NCBI RefSeq assembly: GCF_947496195.1
Contig: NZ_CANMBY010000005.1
Coordinates: forward strand, 1-60,618
Length of the DNA stretch: 60,618 nt
From: an uncultured Polaribacter sp.
Lineage (GTDB): Bacteria > Bacteroidota > Bacteroidia > Flavobacteriales > Flavobacteriaceae
Direction: 5' to 3'
A model generated the notes under the pieces. The model worked only from the letters and a program-made list of their open reading frames with translations, did no database searches and had not been told where the DNA came from. How positions within the stretch are numbered: the stretch's first letter is position 1; the number at the start of each line of letters is the position of its first letter. This document shows positions 8,761-18,075 of this stretch, one piece after another. The translations under genes were made by a program, and so were the position numbers.

Positions 8761-10386
8761 ATGGAAAACGCAAAAATAAAATCTACTAAAACTACTTTTT
8801 CTTCCAATAAAAAATGGGAAGAATTAATAGAAAGTAAAGATTTTATTGACGTTTTTTTATCTGAAGTTTTAGAAGAATACATTCAAAAACAACGTTGGTA
8901 TGGAGGTAAATCTAGCCAGCTAAAGTATATTGAGTTAAGTGAGTATTTTAGAATTCAGCAAGAAGATGAAGTTTATTTTGGTTTGATTTTAGAAGTCAAT
9001 TTTACAGAGGCTTTTTATCATCATTATTTTTTACCAATCTCTTTTGTTTCTGATGAAAATTTTGCAAAAGAAAACAGAATTCTACCTATAAAATTAAAAG
9101 ATCAAGAAGGCTACATCATAGATGCTATGTATTTAGAGTCTTTTAGAAAAGTGGTTTATGAAAGAATTAGTAATGCACTTCCTGTAGATAAAACACCTGT
9201 TCAATATCATAAATCAGAGACATTTAATTTTCCAAAATATAAATCATCAAACTTTTTAGGAGCAGAACAAAGTAACACTTCTATCATCTACAATGATACC
9301 TTTATTTTAAAATTCTTTAGAAGAATTTATGCAGATAAAAATCCTGATTATGAAATGAGTCATTTTTTATCTCATAATAAAGAGTTTAAACATACTCCAA
9401 AATACTTAGGATCTATAAATATTGTAGATTCAGAAAACACCAATATAACTATTGGTTTAATGCAAGAATTAGTACCTAATAAAGGTGATGCTTGGGAGTA
9501 CTTTTTAAAAGAAATTCATAAGATCTATTTATCTATTGATAACAAACAAATAGAACTTAAAAACTTACCAGATATAGAGCTTTTTAAAAGATGTTCAATT
9601 GTTAATTTACCTCCACAAATTGTAGATTGGGTGGGTTTAAATTTACTTACTAAAGTACAATTACTAGCTCAAAGAACTGCAGAAATGCACATAGCTTTAG
9701 GCTCTGAATTTGCAGATACTTCTTTTACTCCCACTCGTTTTAATGGTGATTATACTGTTTGGTTAAAAAATAGATTAACATATCAATTTCAAAACAGACT
9801 AAACTTAACAGAAAATAATCTTCATAAATTAGATGATTATTCTTTAAAACTAGCAAAAGAATTTTTAGAAAATAAAAATCTTATCCGTAAAAGATTAGTC
9901 AATTTTGATTGGACAAAATTAAAAGGAGAACGTATTAGAATTCATGGAGATTATCATTTAGGGCAAATTTTAGTTCAAGATGATGATTTCTGTATTTTAG
10001 ATTTCGAAGGAGAACCAGAAAGTACCATTAGAGATCGTAAAGTAAAACAACCGCCACTTAAAGATGTAGCTGGTTTATTTCGATCTTTTCATTATGCTAT
10101 TTACTCTACCATTTTTAATCATCAAGAAGAATATTCTAAAGACAAAGAAGAACTTTTTGAATTTGGAGGGTTATTATACAAATATTTTATCTCTGTATTT
10201 TTAGAAACCTACAGAGCAGTTACACAAGAAGCCAATTTATCTATTGGTTATACAAACGAAAGAGTATATTTATTAAAATATTGCTTGTTAGAAAAAGCAA
10301 TTTATGAGTTAGGTTACGAGCTTAATTCAAGACCTAAATGGACTATTATTCCGTTAAAAGGTATCGCAAACATTATGAATTCATAA
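8761..10386 (+). CDS. mak: Maltokinase (Mak/Pep2-like)
   Basis: Maltokinase phosphorylates maltose with ATP to alpha-maltose-1-phosphate, the GlgE donor. The 541-residue protein starts its core with the typical FLSEVLEEYIQKQRWYGGKS (residues 33-52). It carries the aminoglycoside-phosphotransferase-like catalytic segment RIHGDYHLGQILVQDDDFCILDFEGEP (about 397-423), with the catalytic Asp in HGDYHLGQ and the metal Asp in LDFEGEP. It is longer than mycobacterial Mak because of N-terminal and central additions. In many genomes this domain is fused or adjacent to trehalose synthase TreS, but no TreS is found here. Confidence 0.88.
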   Translation: MENAKIKSTKTTFSSNKKWEELIESKDFIDVFLSEVLEEYIQKQRWYGGKSSQLKYIELSEYFRIQQEDEVYFGLILEVNFTEAFYHHYFLPISFVSDENFAKENRILPIKLKDQEGYIIDAMYLESFRKVVYERISNALPVDKTPVQYHKSETFNFPKYKSSNFLGAEQSNTSIIYNDTFILKFFRRIYADKNPDYEMSHFLSHNKEFKHTPKYLGSINIVDSENTNITIGLMQELVPNKGDAWEYFLKEIHKIYLSIDNKQIELKNLPDIELFKRCSIVNLPPQIVDWVGLNLLTKVQLLAQRTAEMHIALGSEFADTSFTPTRFNGDYTVWLKNRLTYQFQNRLNLTENNLHKLDDYSLKLAKEFLENKNLIRKRLVNFDWTKLKGERIRIHGDYHLGQILVQDDDFCILDFEGEPESTIRDRKVKQPPLKDVAGLFRSFHYAIYSTIFNHQEEYSKDKEELFEFGGLLYKYFISVFLETYRAVTQEANLSIGYTNERVYLLKYCLLEKAIYELGYELNSRPKWTIIPLKGIANIMNS

Positions 10387-10389
10387 ACT

Positions 10390-12297
10390 ATGGCAAACAC
10401 AAAAGCATTTAGTCTTTTTACAGATTTTGATATTAACCTATTTAAAGCAGGTAAACATTATAGGCTTTACGAAAAATTCGGCTCTCATATAGTTAATGTA
10501 GATGGTGAAGAAGGAACTTATTTTGCAGTTTGGGCACCAAGTGCTAAAAATGTATCTGTAGTAGGTGACTTTAATTTTTGGTTGGCTGGCGAACATCAAT
10601 TAAATGTACGTTGGGATGGAAGTGGAATTTGGGAAGGTTTTATCCCTAATGTTGGAAAAGGCAACATTTACAAATACAAAATTCAAAGTTCACATAATGA
10701 TGTAACTACAGAAAAAGCAGATCCTTTTGCTAGAAGATGTGAGCATCCACCAAAAACAGCATCTGTAGTTTGGCAAGATGATTATGAGTGGAAAGATAAA
10801 AAGTGGATGAAAAATAGAAAGAAAAACAACGCTTTAAATGCACCTTTTTCTGTTTATGAAGTTCACTTAGGCTCATGGAAAAAACAAATAGAAGAAAACC
10901 GTTTTTTAAGCTATGTTGAGTTAGCTGATGAATTAGTAGATTATGTGGCTGAAATGAATTTTACCCACGTAGAATTTATGCCAATTATGGAATATCCTTA
11001 TGATCCAAGTTGGGGTTATCAATTAACAGGATATTTTGCGCCAACATCAAGATTTGGTTATCCAGATGAATTTAAATATTTAGTAGATAAATTTCACGAA
11101 AAAGGAATTGGTGTTTTATTAGATTGGGTTCCCTCTCATTTTCCTTCAGATGATCATGGTTTAGGTTATTTTGATGGATCACATTTGTACGAACATCCAG
11201 ACAGAAGAAAAGGGTATCATCAAGATTGGAAAAGTTTAATTTTTAACTATGGTAGAAATGAAATTAAAGCTTTTTTAATTAGTAATGCTATTTTTTGGTT
11301 AGACCAATATCATGCAGATGGTTTACGAGTAGATGCTGTAGCCTCAATGTTATTCTTAGATTACTCAAGAGAAGATGGTCAATGGGAGCCAAATATTTAT
11401 GGTGGTAACGAATATTTAGAAGCTATCGACTTTATTAAAGATATGAATTCAGAAGTATATGCTTCTTTTCCTGATGTGCAAACCATTGCAGAAGAATCAA
11501 CGTCGTTTTCTAAAGTATCAAGACCAATTTACGATGGTGGTTTAGGTTTTGGCATGAAATGGATGATGGGTTGGATGCATGACTCTTTAGAATATTTTGC
11601 TAAAGAACCTGTTTACAGAAAACATCATCAAAATGATTTAACATTTAGCTTAAACTATGCATTTACAGAAAACTTTATGCTACCTCTTTCTCATGATGAA
11701 GTGGTTTATGGTAAAAAAGCTATTGTAGATAAAATGCCTGGAGATGAGTGGCAACGCTTTGCAAATTTACGATTGTTATATAGCTTTATGTATACACATC
11801 CAGGAACTAAATTATTATTTCAAGGAGGTGAATTTGGGCAAACATCAGAATGGAATTTTCAAACGAGTTTAGATTGGCATTTATTACAATATGATGTGCA
11901 TAAAGGTGCTCAAAGTCTAGTTAAAGATTTAAATAAATTCTACAAAAAAGAAAAGGCTTTATTCGAAAAACAATTTTCACCTGAAGGATTTGAGTGGATA
12001 GATCATGGAGATCATCAAAACTCTGTCTTATCTTATATAAGAAAAGGAGAAAATGAAAAAGATAATGTAATCATAGTTTTAAATTTAACTCCTGTGCCTA
12101 GAGAAAATTATAGAATAGGTTTACCAAAATCAGGATCATTAAAACAAGTTTTTAATAGTGATGATAAAAAATATTATGGAACAGGAGAGTATAAAAACAC
12201 AAAATTAACATCAGAAGAAAAAGAATGGAATAATAGACAACATTCTTTAGAATTAACTTTACCTCCATTAAGTATGATTGCTTTTAAATACAAATAA
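10390..12297 (+). CDS. glgB: 1,4-alpha-glucan branching enzyme
   Basis: GlgB introduces alpha-1,6 branches into the linear glucan made by GlgE. The 635-residue protein has an N-terminal CBM48 module (YFAVWAPSAKNVSVVGDFNFW, about 44-64), a GH13 barrel with YEVHLGSWKK, the nucleophile Asp315 in HADGLRVDAVASML, the acid/base Glu368 in TIAEES, and LPLSHDEVVYGK, then the C-terminal all-beta domain. It begins 3 bases after mak and is the last gene of the operon, followed by a terminator at 12334. Confidence 0.96.
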   Translation: MANTKAFSLFTDFDINLFKAGKHYRLYEKFGSHIVNVDGEEGTYFAVWAPSAKNVSVVGDFNFWLAGEHQLNVRWDGSGIWEGFIPNVGKGNIYKYKIQSSHNDVTTEKADPFARRCEHPPKTASVVWQDDYEWKDKKWMKNRKKNNALNAPFSVYEVHLGSWKKQIEENRFLSYVELADELVDYVAEMNFTHVEFMPIMEYPYDPSWGYQLTGYFAPTSRFGYPDEFKYLVDKFHEKGIGVLLDWVPSHFPSDDHGLGYFDGSHLYEHPDRRKGYHQDWKSLIFNYGRNEIKAFLISNAIFWLDQYHADGLRVDAVASMLFLDYSREDGQWEPNIYGGNEYLEAIDFIKDMNSEVYASFPDVQTIAEESTSFSKVSRPIYDGGLGFGMKWMMGWMHDSLEYFAKEPVYRKHHQNDLTFSLNYAFTENFMLPLSHDEVVYGKKAIVDKMPGDEWQRFANLRLLYSFMYTHPGTKLLFQGGEFGQTSEWNFQTSLDWHLLQYDVHKGAQSLVKDLNKFYKKEKALFEKQFSPEGFEWIDHGDHQNSVLSYIRKGENEKDNVIIVLNLTPVPRENYRIGLPKSGSLKQVFNSDDKKYYGTGEYKNTKLTSEEKEWNNRQHSLELTLPPLSMIAFKYK

Positions 12298-12333
12298 TAT
12301 TTTATATTATTAAAATAGCATAAGTAAGTAATA

Positions 12334-12380
12334 AAAAGATGATTTTTTTCTCAATAAAAGAAAAAAAATCATCTTTTTTT
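12334..12380 (+). terminator. Terminator after glgB
   Basis: GATGATTTTTTTC (12338-12350) pairs with GAAAAAAAATCATC (12360-12373), and seven T residues follow. It separates the GlgE-pathway operon from the GH31 gene. Confidence 0.8.
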
Positions 12381-12462
12381 ATGGTATCAAAAATTATATG
12401 AAAATGCTTAATTAATTAGCAGTTTATGTTTGTTGATTCACTTATTTTTGCACTTAAACGTT

Positions 12463-12511
12463 ATCGTAAAAAACAAGTTTTATATTTCTTTGTAAAACAA
12501 ACTTTTACGAT
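12463..12511. promoter_or_regulatory. Inverted/tandem repeat upstream of the GH31 alpha-glucosidase gene
   Basis: ATCGTAAAA (12463-12471) and TTTTACGAT (12503-12511) are perfect inverted repeats. Each arm also begins or ends a smaller hairpin: TAAAAAACAAGTTTTA on the left and TAAAACAAACTTTTA on the right, which look like two diverged copies of one element. The arrangement, 27-76 bases before the ATG, suggests a regulator-binding site. A TATTTTTG (-7-like) lies just upstream at 12443-12450. Regulator and function are unknown. Confidence 0.45.
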
Positions 12512-12538
12512 TTTTACATTGCTAAAAAGTATCGCAAA

Positions 12539-14941
12539 ATGATTGTAAATACAGAGTTAGAACAAAAAGGAAATTTATTTCCATCAAAAATAATCAACTA
12601 TAAAAAAGATGTAGATAAATTATATTTTACTACAAGCAATAATGTAGTTTTACAGCTTACTGTTGTTAGAGACAGTGTTATCAGATTTAGATATTCTACT
12701 ACAGGAAAATTCGACAACGATTTTTCTTATGGAATTACAGTACATGCTTCAAGAGGATATAGTTTTTTAAAAGTTACAGAAGATGAAACTCATTATATAG
12801 TTGCTACTAAAAAACTAATTTGTAAAGTAGAAAAATCTAGCTTACAAGTTAGTATTTATGATGCTTTAGACATGGTTTTAATTAACCAAGATGAAATTGG
12901 TTTTCATTGGGAAGAAAGCTATCAATATGGAGGTGACATTGTAAAAATGAGTAAAATCTCTCAAAAAGCAGAAAGTTATTATGGTTTAGGTGATAAACCT
13001 GTAGATGTAAATTTAAAAGGTAAACGCTTCGAAAATTGGGTAACAGACTCTTATGCGTTTGGTAAAAATACAGACCCAATTTATAAAGCTATTCCTTTTT
13101 ATACGTCTATTCACGACAATAAATCGTATGGTATTTTCTTTGACAATACCTTTAAAACGCATTTTGATTTTGCACAAGAAAGAAGGAATGTTACCAGTTT
13201 TTGGGCACAAGGTGGTGAAATGAATTATTACTTTATCTATGGACCTCAAATGTCTGATGTTGTTGCCAACTATACAGATTTAACTGGTAAACCTCATGCA
13301 TTACCTCCTTTATGGGCTTTAGGATATCACCAATGTAAATGGAGTTATTACCCAGAAAGTAATGTAAAAGAAGTAACTAGCAAATTTAGAGAACTACAAA
13401 TACCTTGTGATGCCATCTATTTAGACATCGATTATATGGATGGTTTTAGATGTTTTACTTGGGATAAAGAACATTTTCCAGAACCTAAAAGAATGGTTAA
13501 GGAATTAGAAGATGATGGTTTTAAAACCGTAGTTATTATAGATCCAGGTATTAAAATTGATTTAGAATATGATGTTTTTAAAGAAGCCTTAGATAAAGAC
13601 TATTTCTGTAAAAGAGCTGATGGACCTTATATGAAAGGAAAAGTTTGGCCTGGAGAATGTTATTTTCCAGATTATACCAAACCAGAAGTTAGAGAATGGT
13701 GGTCTGGTTTATTTCAAGAATTAATAGAAGATATTGGAGTTAAAGGTGTTTGGAATGATATGAATGAGCCTGCTGTTATGGAGGTTCCTAATAAAACTTT
13801 TCCAGATGATGTTCGTCATGATTATGATGGAAACCCATGTTCTCATAGAAAAGCACACAACGTTTATGGTATGCAAATGGCGAGAGCTACATATCATGGA
13901 TTAAAAAAATACTCTTACCCAAAACGTCCTTTTGTAATTACAAGAGCAGCTTACTCAGGTACACAAAGATATACTTCTACTTGGATGGGAGATAATGTTG
14001 CCACTTGGGAACATTTAGCAATTGCCAACAATCAAGCACAAAGAATGGCAATGTCTGGCTTTTCTTTTGCTGGTTCAGATATTGGTGGATTTGCAGAACA
14101 GCCACAAGGTGAATTATTTGCAAGGTGGATTCAATTAGGTATTTTTCATGTTTTTTGTAGAGTACACTCTTCAGGAGATCATGGAGATCAAGAACCTTGG
14201 GTTTTTGGTGATGAAATAACTGATATTGTAAGAAAGTTTGTAGAAATAAGATATCAATTATTACCTTATTTATACACTGCTTTTTGGAAACATATTAATA
14301 ATGGTACTCCAATTTTAAAATCTCTAGTATTATTTGATCAAGAAGATCCTCATACACATTACAGAAGTGATGAATTTGTTTATGGAGAACATATTTTAGT
14401 TTGCCCTATTCAAGAACCAAATGCTAAAGGTAGAAGAATGTATATACCAAGAGGTAATTGGTATAATTTCTGGACAGATGAAGTTGTTGAAGGTGGTAAA
14501 GAAATGTGGGTAGATGCAGATTTAGATAGCATGCCTATATTTATAAAAGAAGGTGCTGTTATTCCTAAATATCCAGTACAACAATATGTTGGAGAGAAAA
14601 ATTTTGATGAAATTACCTTAGATGTTTATTACAAAATAGGCAAAGAAAAATCAGAATTATATGATGATGCACATGATGGATATGACTACAGAAAAGGTAG
14701 ATATAGTCTAAGAACTTTTAAATTAACAGGTAAAAAGAAAGAGTTTATTTTACAGCAACACAAAGAAGGTAAATTTGATGCACCTTACTCTAACTTTAAA
14801 ATAAAATTCCACAATTTACCTTTTACTGTTAAAAAGGTACAAATTGATAATGTTGATATTGATTTAAATGGATTAAATTCTAAAGAACACACATTAACTA
14901 TCAATAAAGAATTTACAGAATTACATTTATTTGGCGAATAA
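12539..14941 (+). CDS. GH31 alpha-glucosidase
   Basis: This 800-residue glycoside hydrolase of family 31 probably releases glucose from alpha-glucans or maltodextrins. Visible are the N-terminal beta-sandwich, PPLWALGYHQCKWSYYPE at the barrel entry, the nucleophile Asp in GVWNDMNEPAVME (about residue 403), RPFVITRAAYSGTQRY and the acid/base Asp in WMGDNVATWEHL, and C-terminal beta domains. No signal peptide is seen, so a cytoplasmic role such as turnover of the glucan made by the upstream operon is likely. It has its own upstream repeat and downstream terminator. Exact substrate linkage cannot be told from sequence. Confidence 0.92.
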   Translation: MIVNTELEQKGNLFPSKIINYKKDVDKLYFTTSNNVVLQLTVVRDSVIRFRYSTTGKFDNDFSYGITVHASRGYSFLKVTEDETHYIVATKKLICKVEKSSLQVSIYDALDMVLINQDEIGFHWEESYQYGGDIVKMSKISQKAESYYGLGDKPVDVNLKGKRFENWVTDSYAFGKNTDPIYKAIPFYTSIHDNKSYGIFFDNTFKTHFDFAQERRNVTSFWAQGGEMNYYFIYGPQMSDVVANYTDLTGKPHALPPLWALGYHQCKWSYYPESNVKEVTSKFRELQIPCDAIYLDIDYMDGFRCFTWDKEHFPEPKRMVKELEDDGFKTVVIIDPGIKIDLEYDVFKEALDKDYFCKRADGPYMKGKVWPGECYFPDYTKPEVREWWSGLFQELIEDIGVKGVWNDMNEPAVMEVPNKTFPDDVRHDYDGNPCSHRKAHNVYGMQMARATYHGLKKYSYPKRPFVITRAAYSGTQRYTSTWMGDNVATWEHLAIANNQAQRMAMSGFSFAGSDIGGFAEQPQGELFARWIQLGIFHVFCRVHSSGDHGDQEPWVFGDEITDIVRKFVEIRYQLLPYLYTAFWKHINNGTPILKSLVLFDQEDPHTHYRSDEFVYGEHILVCPIQEPNAKGRRMYIPRGNWYNFWTDEVVEGGKEMWVDADLDSMPIFIKEGAVIPKYPVQQYVGEKNFDEITLDVYYKIGKEKSELYDDAHDGYDYRKGRYSLRTFKLTGKKKEFILQQHKEGKFDAPYSNFKIKFHNLPFTVKKVQIDNVDIDLNGLNSKEHTLTINKEFTELHLFGE

Positions 14942-14962
14942 CTAAATAATGTTAAAAAATAG

Positions 14963-14990
14963 AAAAGTCTCCAAAATGGAGACTTTTTTT
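14963..14990 (+). terminator. Terminator after the GH31 gene
   Basis: AAAAGTCTCC (14963-14972) and GGAGACTTTT (14978-14987) form a 10-bp stem with an AAAAT loop, followed by more T residues. Confidence 0.85.
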
Positions 14991-15202
14991 GTTTTAGATG
15001 TTGGGGGAAATTTAATTTTTTTGTGCCACCTAAATTTCTTTTTCTTAGCTAACTGATTTTTTTCATAGCAATTCTAATTCATAACAATTAATCTTTTTCT
15101 TAGCTATTTTTAACACTTCTTTATTTTTTCTTTTTCATATTACAAAGGTAAAGAAGCAATACAGTTTCATTTAACCCATATCATTTAAAAATTAACTCAA
15201 AT

Positions 15203-15227
15203 AAAAAAGCCTCAAAAATGAGGCTTT
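15203..15227 (-). terminator. Terminator after prfA
   Basis: AAAGCCTCA (15206-15214) and TGAGGCTTT (15219-15227) form a 9-bp stem. Read on the minus strand, it is followed by a T-run and lies just beyond the prfA stop codon. Confidence 0.8.
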
Positions 15228-15249
15228 AAATTTGATTATAGTAAAATGG

Positions 15250-16326
15250 TTAAAAACCATCACCTAATTCTTTAAGTTTTTCTGTATTTTCTGCTAACAT
15301 TAATTCATCAATTATTTTTTGGATATCGCCATTAACAATGTTAGATAAATCATATAATGTTAAACCAATTCTATGATCTGTAACCCTACCTTGAGGATAA
15401 TTATAAGTTCTAATTTTGGCACTTCTATCTCCAGAGGTAACCATAGAACCACGTTTTGCAGCATCTTCTGCTTGCTTTTTAGCTAATTCTAAATCATATA
15501 ATCTAGAACGTAAAACTTTAAAAGCTTTTTCTTTATTTTTATGCTGACTTTTTTGATCTTGACACTGTGCTACTAAACCAGTTGGTATATGCGTTAAACG
15601 AACTGCAGAATAAGTAGTATTTACAGATTGACCTCCTGGCCCTGATGAACAAAAGAAATCTATTCTTACATCTTTAGGATTAATTTCTACATCAAACTCC
15701 TCTGCTTCTGGAAACACCATACATGTTGCAGCAGAAGTATGTACTCTACCTTGTGTTTCTGTTTGTGGTACTCTTTGTACACGATGCACACCAGCTTCGA
15801 ACTTTAAGGTACCATAAACATCTTCTCCAGTAACTTCAAATTGTATTTCTTTAAATCCACCATTAGTACCTTCAGAATAGTCTACAGTAGAAACTTTCCA
15901 TCCTTTACTTTCGCAATATTTAGAATACATTCTAAATAAATCTCCAGCAAAAATACTTGCTTCATCTCCACCTGTACCCGCTCTTAATTCTACAACTGCA
16001 TTTTTAGAATCTTCTGGATCCTTAGGTATCAACATGAATTTAATTTTCTCTTCTAATTCAGGAATTCTAGCATTGGCTTCATCCATTTCCATTTTAGCCA
16101 TTTCTACCATTTCTGCATCAGAGCCATCTGCTATAATTTCTTTAGCTTCTTCTATATTATTTAGTAAAGATTGATATTCTTTACCAATTTTTACTACATC
16201 TCCTAAGTCTTTATATTCTTTACTTAATTGTGCATAACGCTTTTGATCAGCAATAATATCTGGCTGAATAATAAGGTCAGAAACCTCATCATAACGTTGT
16301 TTTACAATTTGTATTTTTTCTATCAT
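15250..16326 (-). CDS. prfA: Peptide chain release factor 1
   Basis: RF1 reads UAA and UAG in the ribosomal A site and triggers peptide release. The 358-residue protein has the catalytic GGQ loop in [21 protein letters not shown] and the stop-codon recognition tripeptide of RF1 (PxT type, here PQT in [21 protein letters not shown]), with the N-terminal helical domain and C-terminal [16 protein letters not shown] segment intact. It is RF1 rather than RF2 because of the PxT tripeptide and the HTSAA context. It is transcribed alone and ends at a clear terminator. Confidence 0.97.
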   Translation of the reverse strand: MIEKIQIVKQRYDEVSDLIIQPDIIADQKRYAQLSKEYKDLGDVVKIGKEYQSLLNNIEEAKEIIADGSDAEMVEMAKMEMDEANARIPELEEKIKFMLIPKDPEDSKNAVVELRAGTGGDEASIFAGDLFRMYSKYCESKGWKVSTVDYSEGTNGGFKEIQFEVTGEDVYGTLKFEAGVHRVQRVPQTETQGRVHTSAATCMVFPEAEEFDVEINPKDVRIDFFCSSGPGGQSVNTTYSAVRLTHIPTGLVAQCQDQKSQHKNKEKAFKVLRSRLYDLELAKKQAEDAAKRGSMVTSGDRSAKIRTYNYPQGRVTDHRIGLTLYDLSNIVNGDIQKIIDELMLAENTEKLKELGDGF

Positions 16327-16396
16327 CTTATCCTCGTTTCTTGGTTTGCGAATTTACAATTTTTATAGCTATATTTGGATAGATCAACCTTTTTTT

Positions 16397-16831
16397 ATGA
16401 GATTACTACTTTTATCTATTTGCTTTCTTTGTATAGTTTCTTGTGATAATAATACAAAAAAAACTAAAAATCCTGCTTTTCTAATTGGTAATTGGAAACG
16501 TTTAAATGACAAACCTGGGAGTCAAACATTTGAAAATTGGAATTCAGATTTTAAAGGACTGGGCTACACTATAAAAGATGGTAAAACTACATTTAGCGAA
16601 CAATTAAGTATTACTAAAATTAATGATACTTTACATTTACAAGTAGTTGGCGTTAATGAAAACCCAACACTATTTAAATTTACAAAGCAAACAGATACTT
16701 CTTTTGTATGTGAAAACCCACAAAATGAATTCCCCAAAAAAATAACTTATTTAATTGATAACAATCAACTGAAAGCTATTGTACAAAATGATGATTTTAG
16801 AATAGATTTTATTTTTGAGAAAGAAAATTAG
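16397..16831 (+). CDS. Small lipoprotein of unknown function
   Basis: The best start is the ATG at 16397 rather than 16346, because it gives a classical lipoprotein signal MRLLLLSICFLCIVSC with the lipobox Cys at residue 16. The mature part (about 129 residues) is polar, beta-rich in appearance (WKRLNDKPGSQTFENW, LSITKINDTLHLQVVG) and resembles small lipocalin-like or DUF-type periplasmic proteins, but no family is recognised. It is divergent from prfA and overlaps the stop of the convergent AIR synthase gene by 4 bases. Confidence 0.7.
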   Translation: MRLLLLSICFLCIVSCDNNTKKTKNPAFLIGNWKRLNDKPGSQTFENWNSDFKGLGYTIKDGKTTFSEQLSITKINDTLHLQVVGVNENPTLFKFTKQTDTSFVCENPQNEFPKKITYLIDNNQLKAIVQNDDFRIDFIFEKEN

Positions 16832-18006
16832 TATTCAAAAACACCAAACTCACTTTTTATTGTAAGTCTTTTCTTTTCAGAAGCTTCAACTTTACCTATA
16901 ATTTTAGCATCTACATTAAAAGATTTTGAAATAGCAATAATATCTTCAGCTATTTCTGGAGATACATACAATTCCATTCTATGACCACAATTAAACACCT
17001 GATACATTTCTTTCCAATCGGTTTTTGATTGCTCTTGTATCAATTTAAACAAAGGTGGAATTGCAAACATATTGTCTTTTACAATGTGCAAATCATCAAC
17101 AAAATGCAAAATTTTAGTTTGGGCACCTCCACTACAATGAATCATTCCATGTATATGCTCTGAATTGTATTTTGATAAAATTTCTTTAATAATTGGTGCA
17201 TAAGTTCTTGTAGGTGATAACACTAATTTACCTGCATCAATAGGTGAATCTTCAACCTCATCTGTTAATTTTATATTTCCTGAATATACTAAATCAGAGG
17301 GTACAGCTGCATCAAAACTTTCTGGATATTTATCTGCTAAATAGTTATGAAAAACATCATGTCTAGCAGAAGTTAATCCATTAGAACCCATACCTCCATT
17401 ATATTCAGTTTCATAGGTTGCTTGTCCAAAACTTTCTAACCCAACAATTACATCACCAGCTTTTATATTCGCATTATCTATAACATCAGAACGTTTCATT
17501 CTAGCAGTTACAGTAGAATCTACGATGATAGTTCTAACTAAATCACCAACATCTGCAGTTTCTCCTCCAGTTGAATGAATGGTAACTCCGAATTTTTTTA
17601 AATCATCAATTAATTCTTCTGTTCCGTTTATTATAGCTGATAAAACTTCGCCTGTTATTTTACTTTTATTACGTCCTATAGTTGAAGATAGCATGATGTT
17701 ATCTGTTGCTCCAACACATAATAAATCATCAATATTCATGATTAATGCATCTTGTGCAATACCTTTCCAAACAGATAAATCTCCTGTCTCTTTCCAATAC
17801 ATATAAGCTAAAGAAGATTTTGTACCTGCTCCATCTGCATGCATAATTAAACAATAGTCTTCATCATTTGTTAAATGATCTGGTACTATTTTACAAAATG
17901 CTTTTGGAAACAAACCTTTGTCTATATTTTTTATAGCATTGTGTACATCTTCTTTAGAGGCAGAAACACCTCTTTGCGCATATCTTTTAGAAACTTCTTG
18001 ACTCAT
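16828..18006 (-). CDS. purM: PurM-like phosphoribosylaminoimidazole (AIR) synthase
   Basis: The protein is homologous to phosphoribosylformylglycinamidine cyclo-ligase, which closes the imidazole ring in purine synthesis. The 392-residue sequence has the N-terminal GVS segment (RYAQRGVSASKEDV), the nucleotide-site motif HADGAGTKSSLAYMYW, the DDLLCVGA metal segment, and STGGETADVGDLVRTI, followed by the AIRS C-domain with GMIHCSGGAQTKILHF. It is the longer Bacteroidota form with extra segments relative to E. coli PurM (about 345 residues). It stands alone, with no other purine gene in the window. Confidence 0.88.
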   Translation of the reverse strand: MSQEVSKRYAQRGVSASKEDVHNAIKNIDKGLFPKAFCKIVPDHLTNDEDYCLIMHADGAGTKSSLAYMYWKETGDLSVWKGIAQDALIMNIDDLLCVGATDNIMLSSTIGRNKSKITGEVLSAIINGTEELIDDLKKFGVTIHSTGGETADVGDLVRTIIVDSTVTARMKRSDVIDNANIKAGDVIVGLESFGQATYETEYNGGMGSNGLTSARHDVFHNYLADKYPESFDAAVPSDLVYSGNIKLTDEVEDSPIDAGKLVLSPTRTYAPIIKEILSKYNSEHIHGMIHCSGGAQTKILHFVDDLHIVKDNMFAIPPLFKLIQEQSKTDWKEMYQVFNCGHRMELYVSPEIAEDIIAISKSFNVDAKIIGKVEASEKKRLTIKSEFGVFEY

Positions 18007-18045
18007 GGTAATATGTTGAACTGCAAATTTAGGGTTTTCAAAAAA

Positions 18046-18067
18046 AAATCCTACTGTAAAGTAGGAT
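18046..18067 (-). terminator. Terminator after the GSIII gene
   Basis: ATCCTACT (18048-18055) and AGTAGGAT (18060-18067) form an 8-bp stem with a GTAA loop. On the minus strand the stem leads into eight or more T residues. Confidence 0.8.
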
Positions 18068-18075
18068 GTTTTATT

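Larger units (their letters stand above)
14942..15249. other. Intergenic region with two convergent terminators and no gene
   Basis: Between the GH31 gene and prfA (convergent) lie a plus-strand terminator (14963) and a minus-strand terminator (15203). The middle is T-rich and contains an exact 14-base direct repeat, CTTTTTCTTAGCTA, at 15038-15051 and 15093-15106. No open frame or RNA gene is recognised. Confidence 0.6.

Noticed and set aside
16346..16396. Upstream ATG for the small lipoprotein
   Set aside because: It would put 17 polar/aromatic residues before a perfect lipoprotein signal that begins at 16397.
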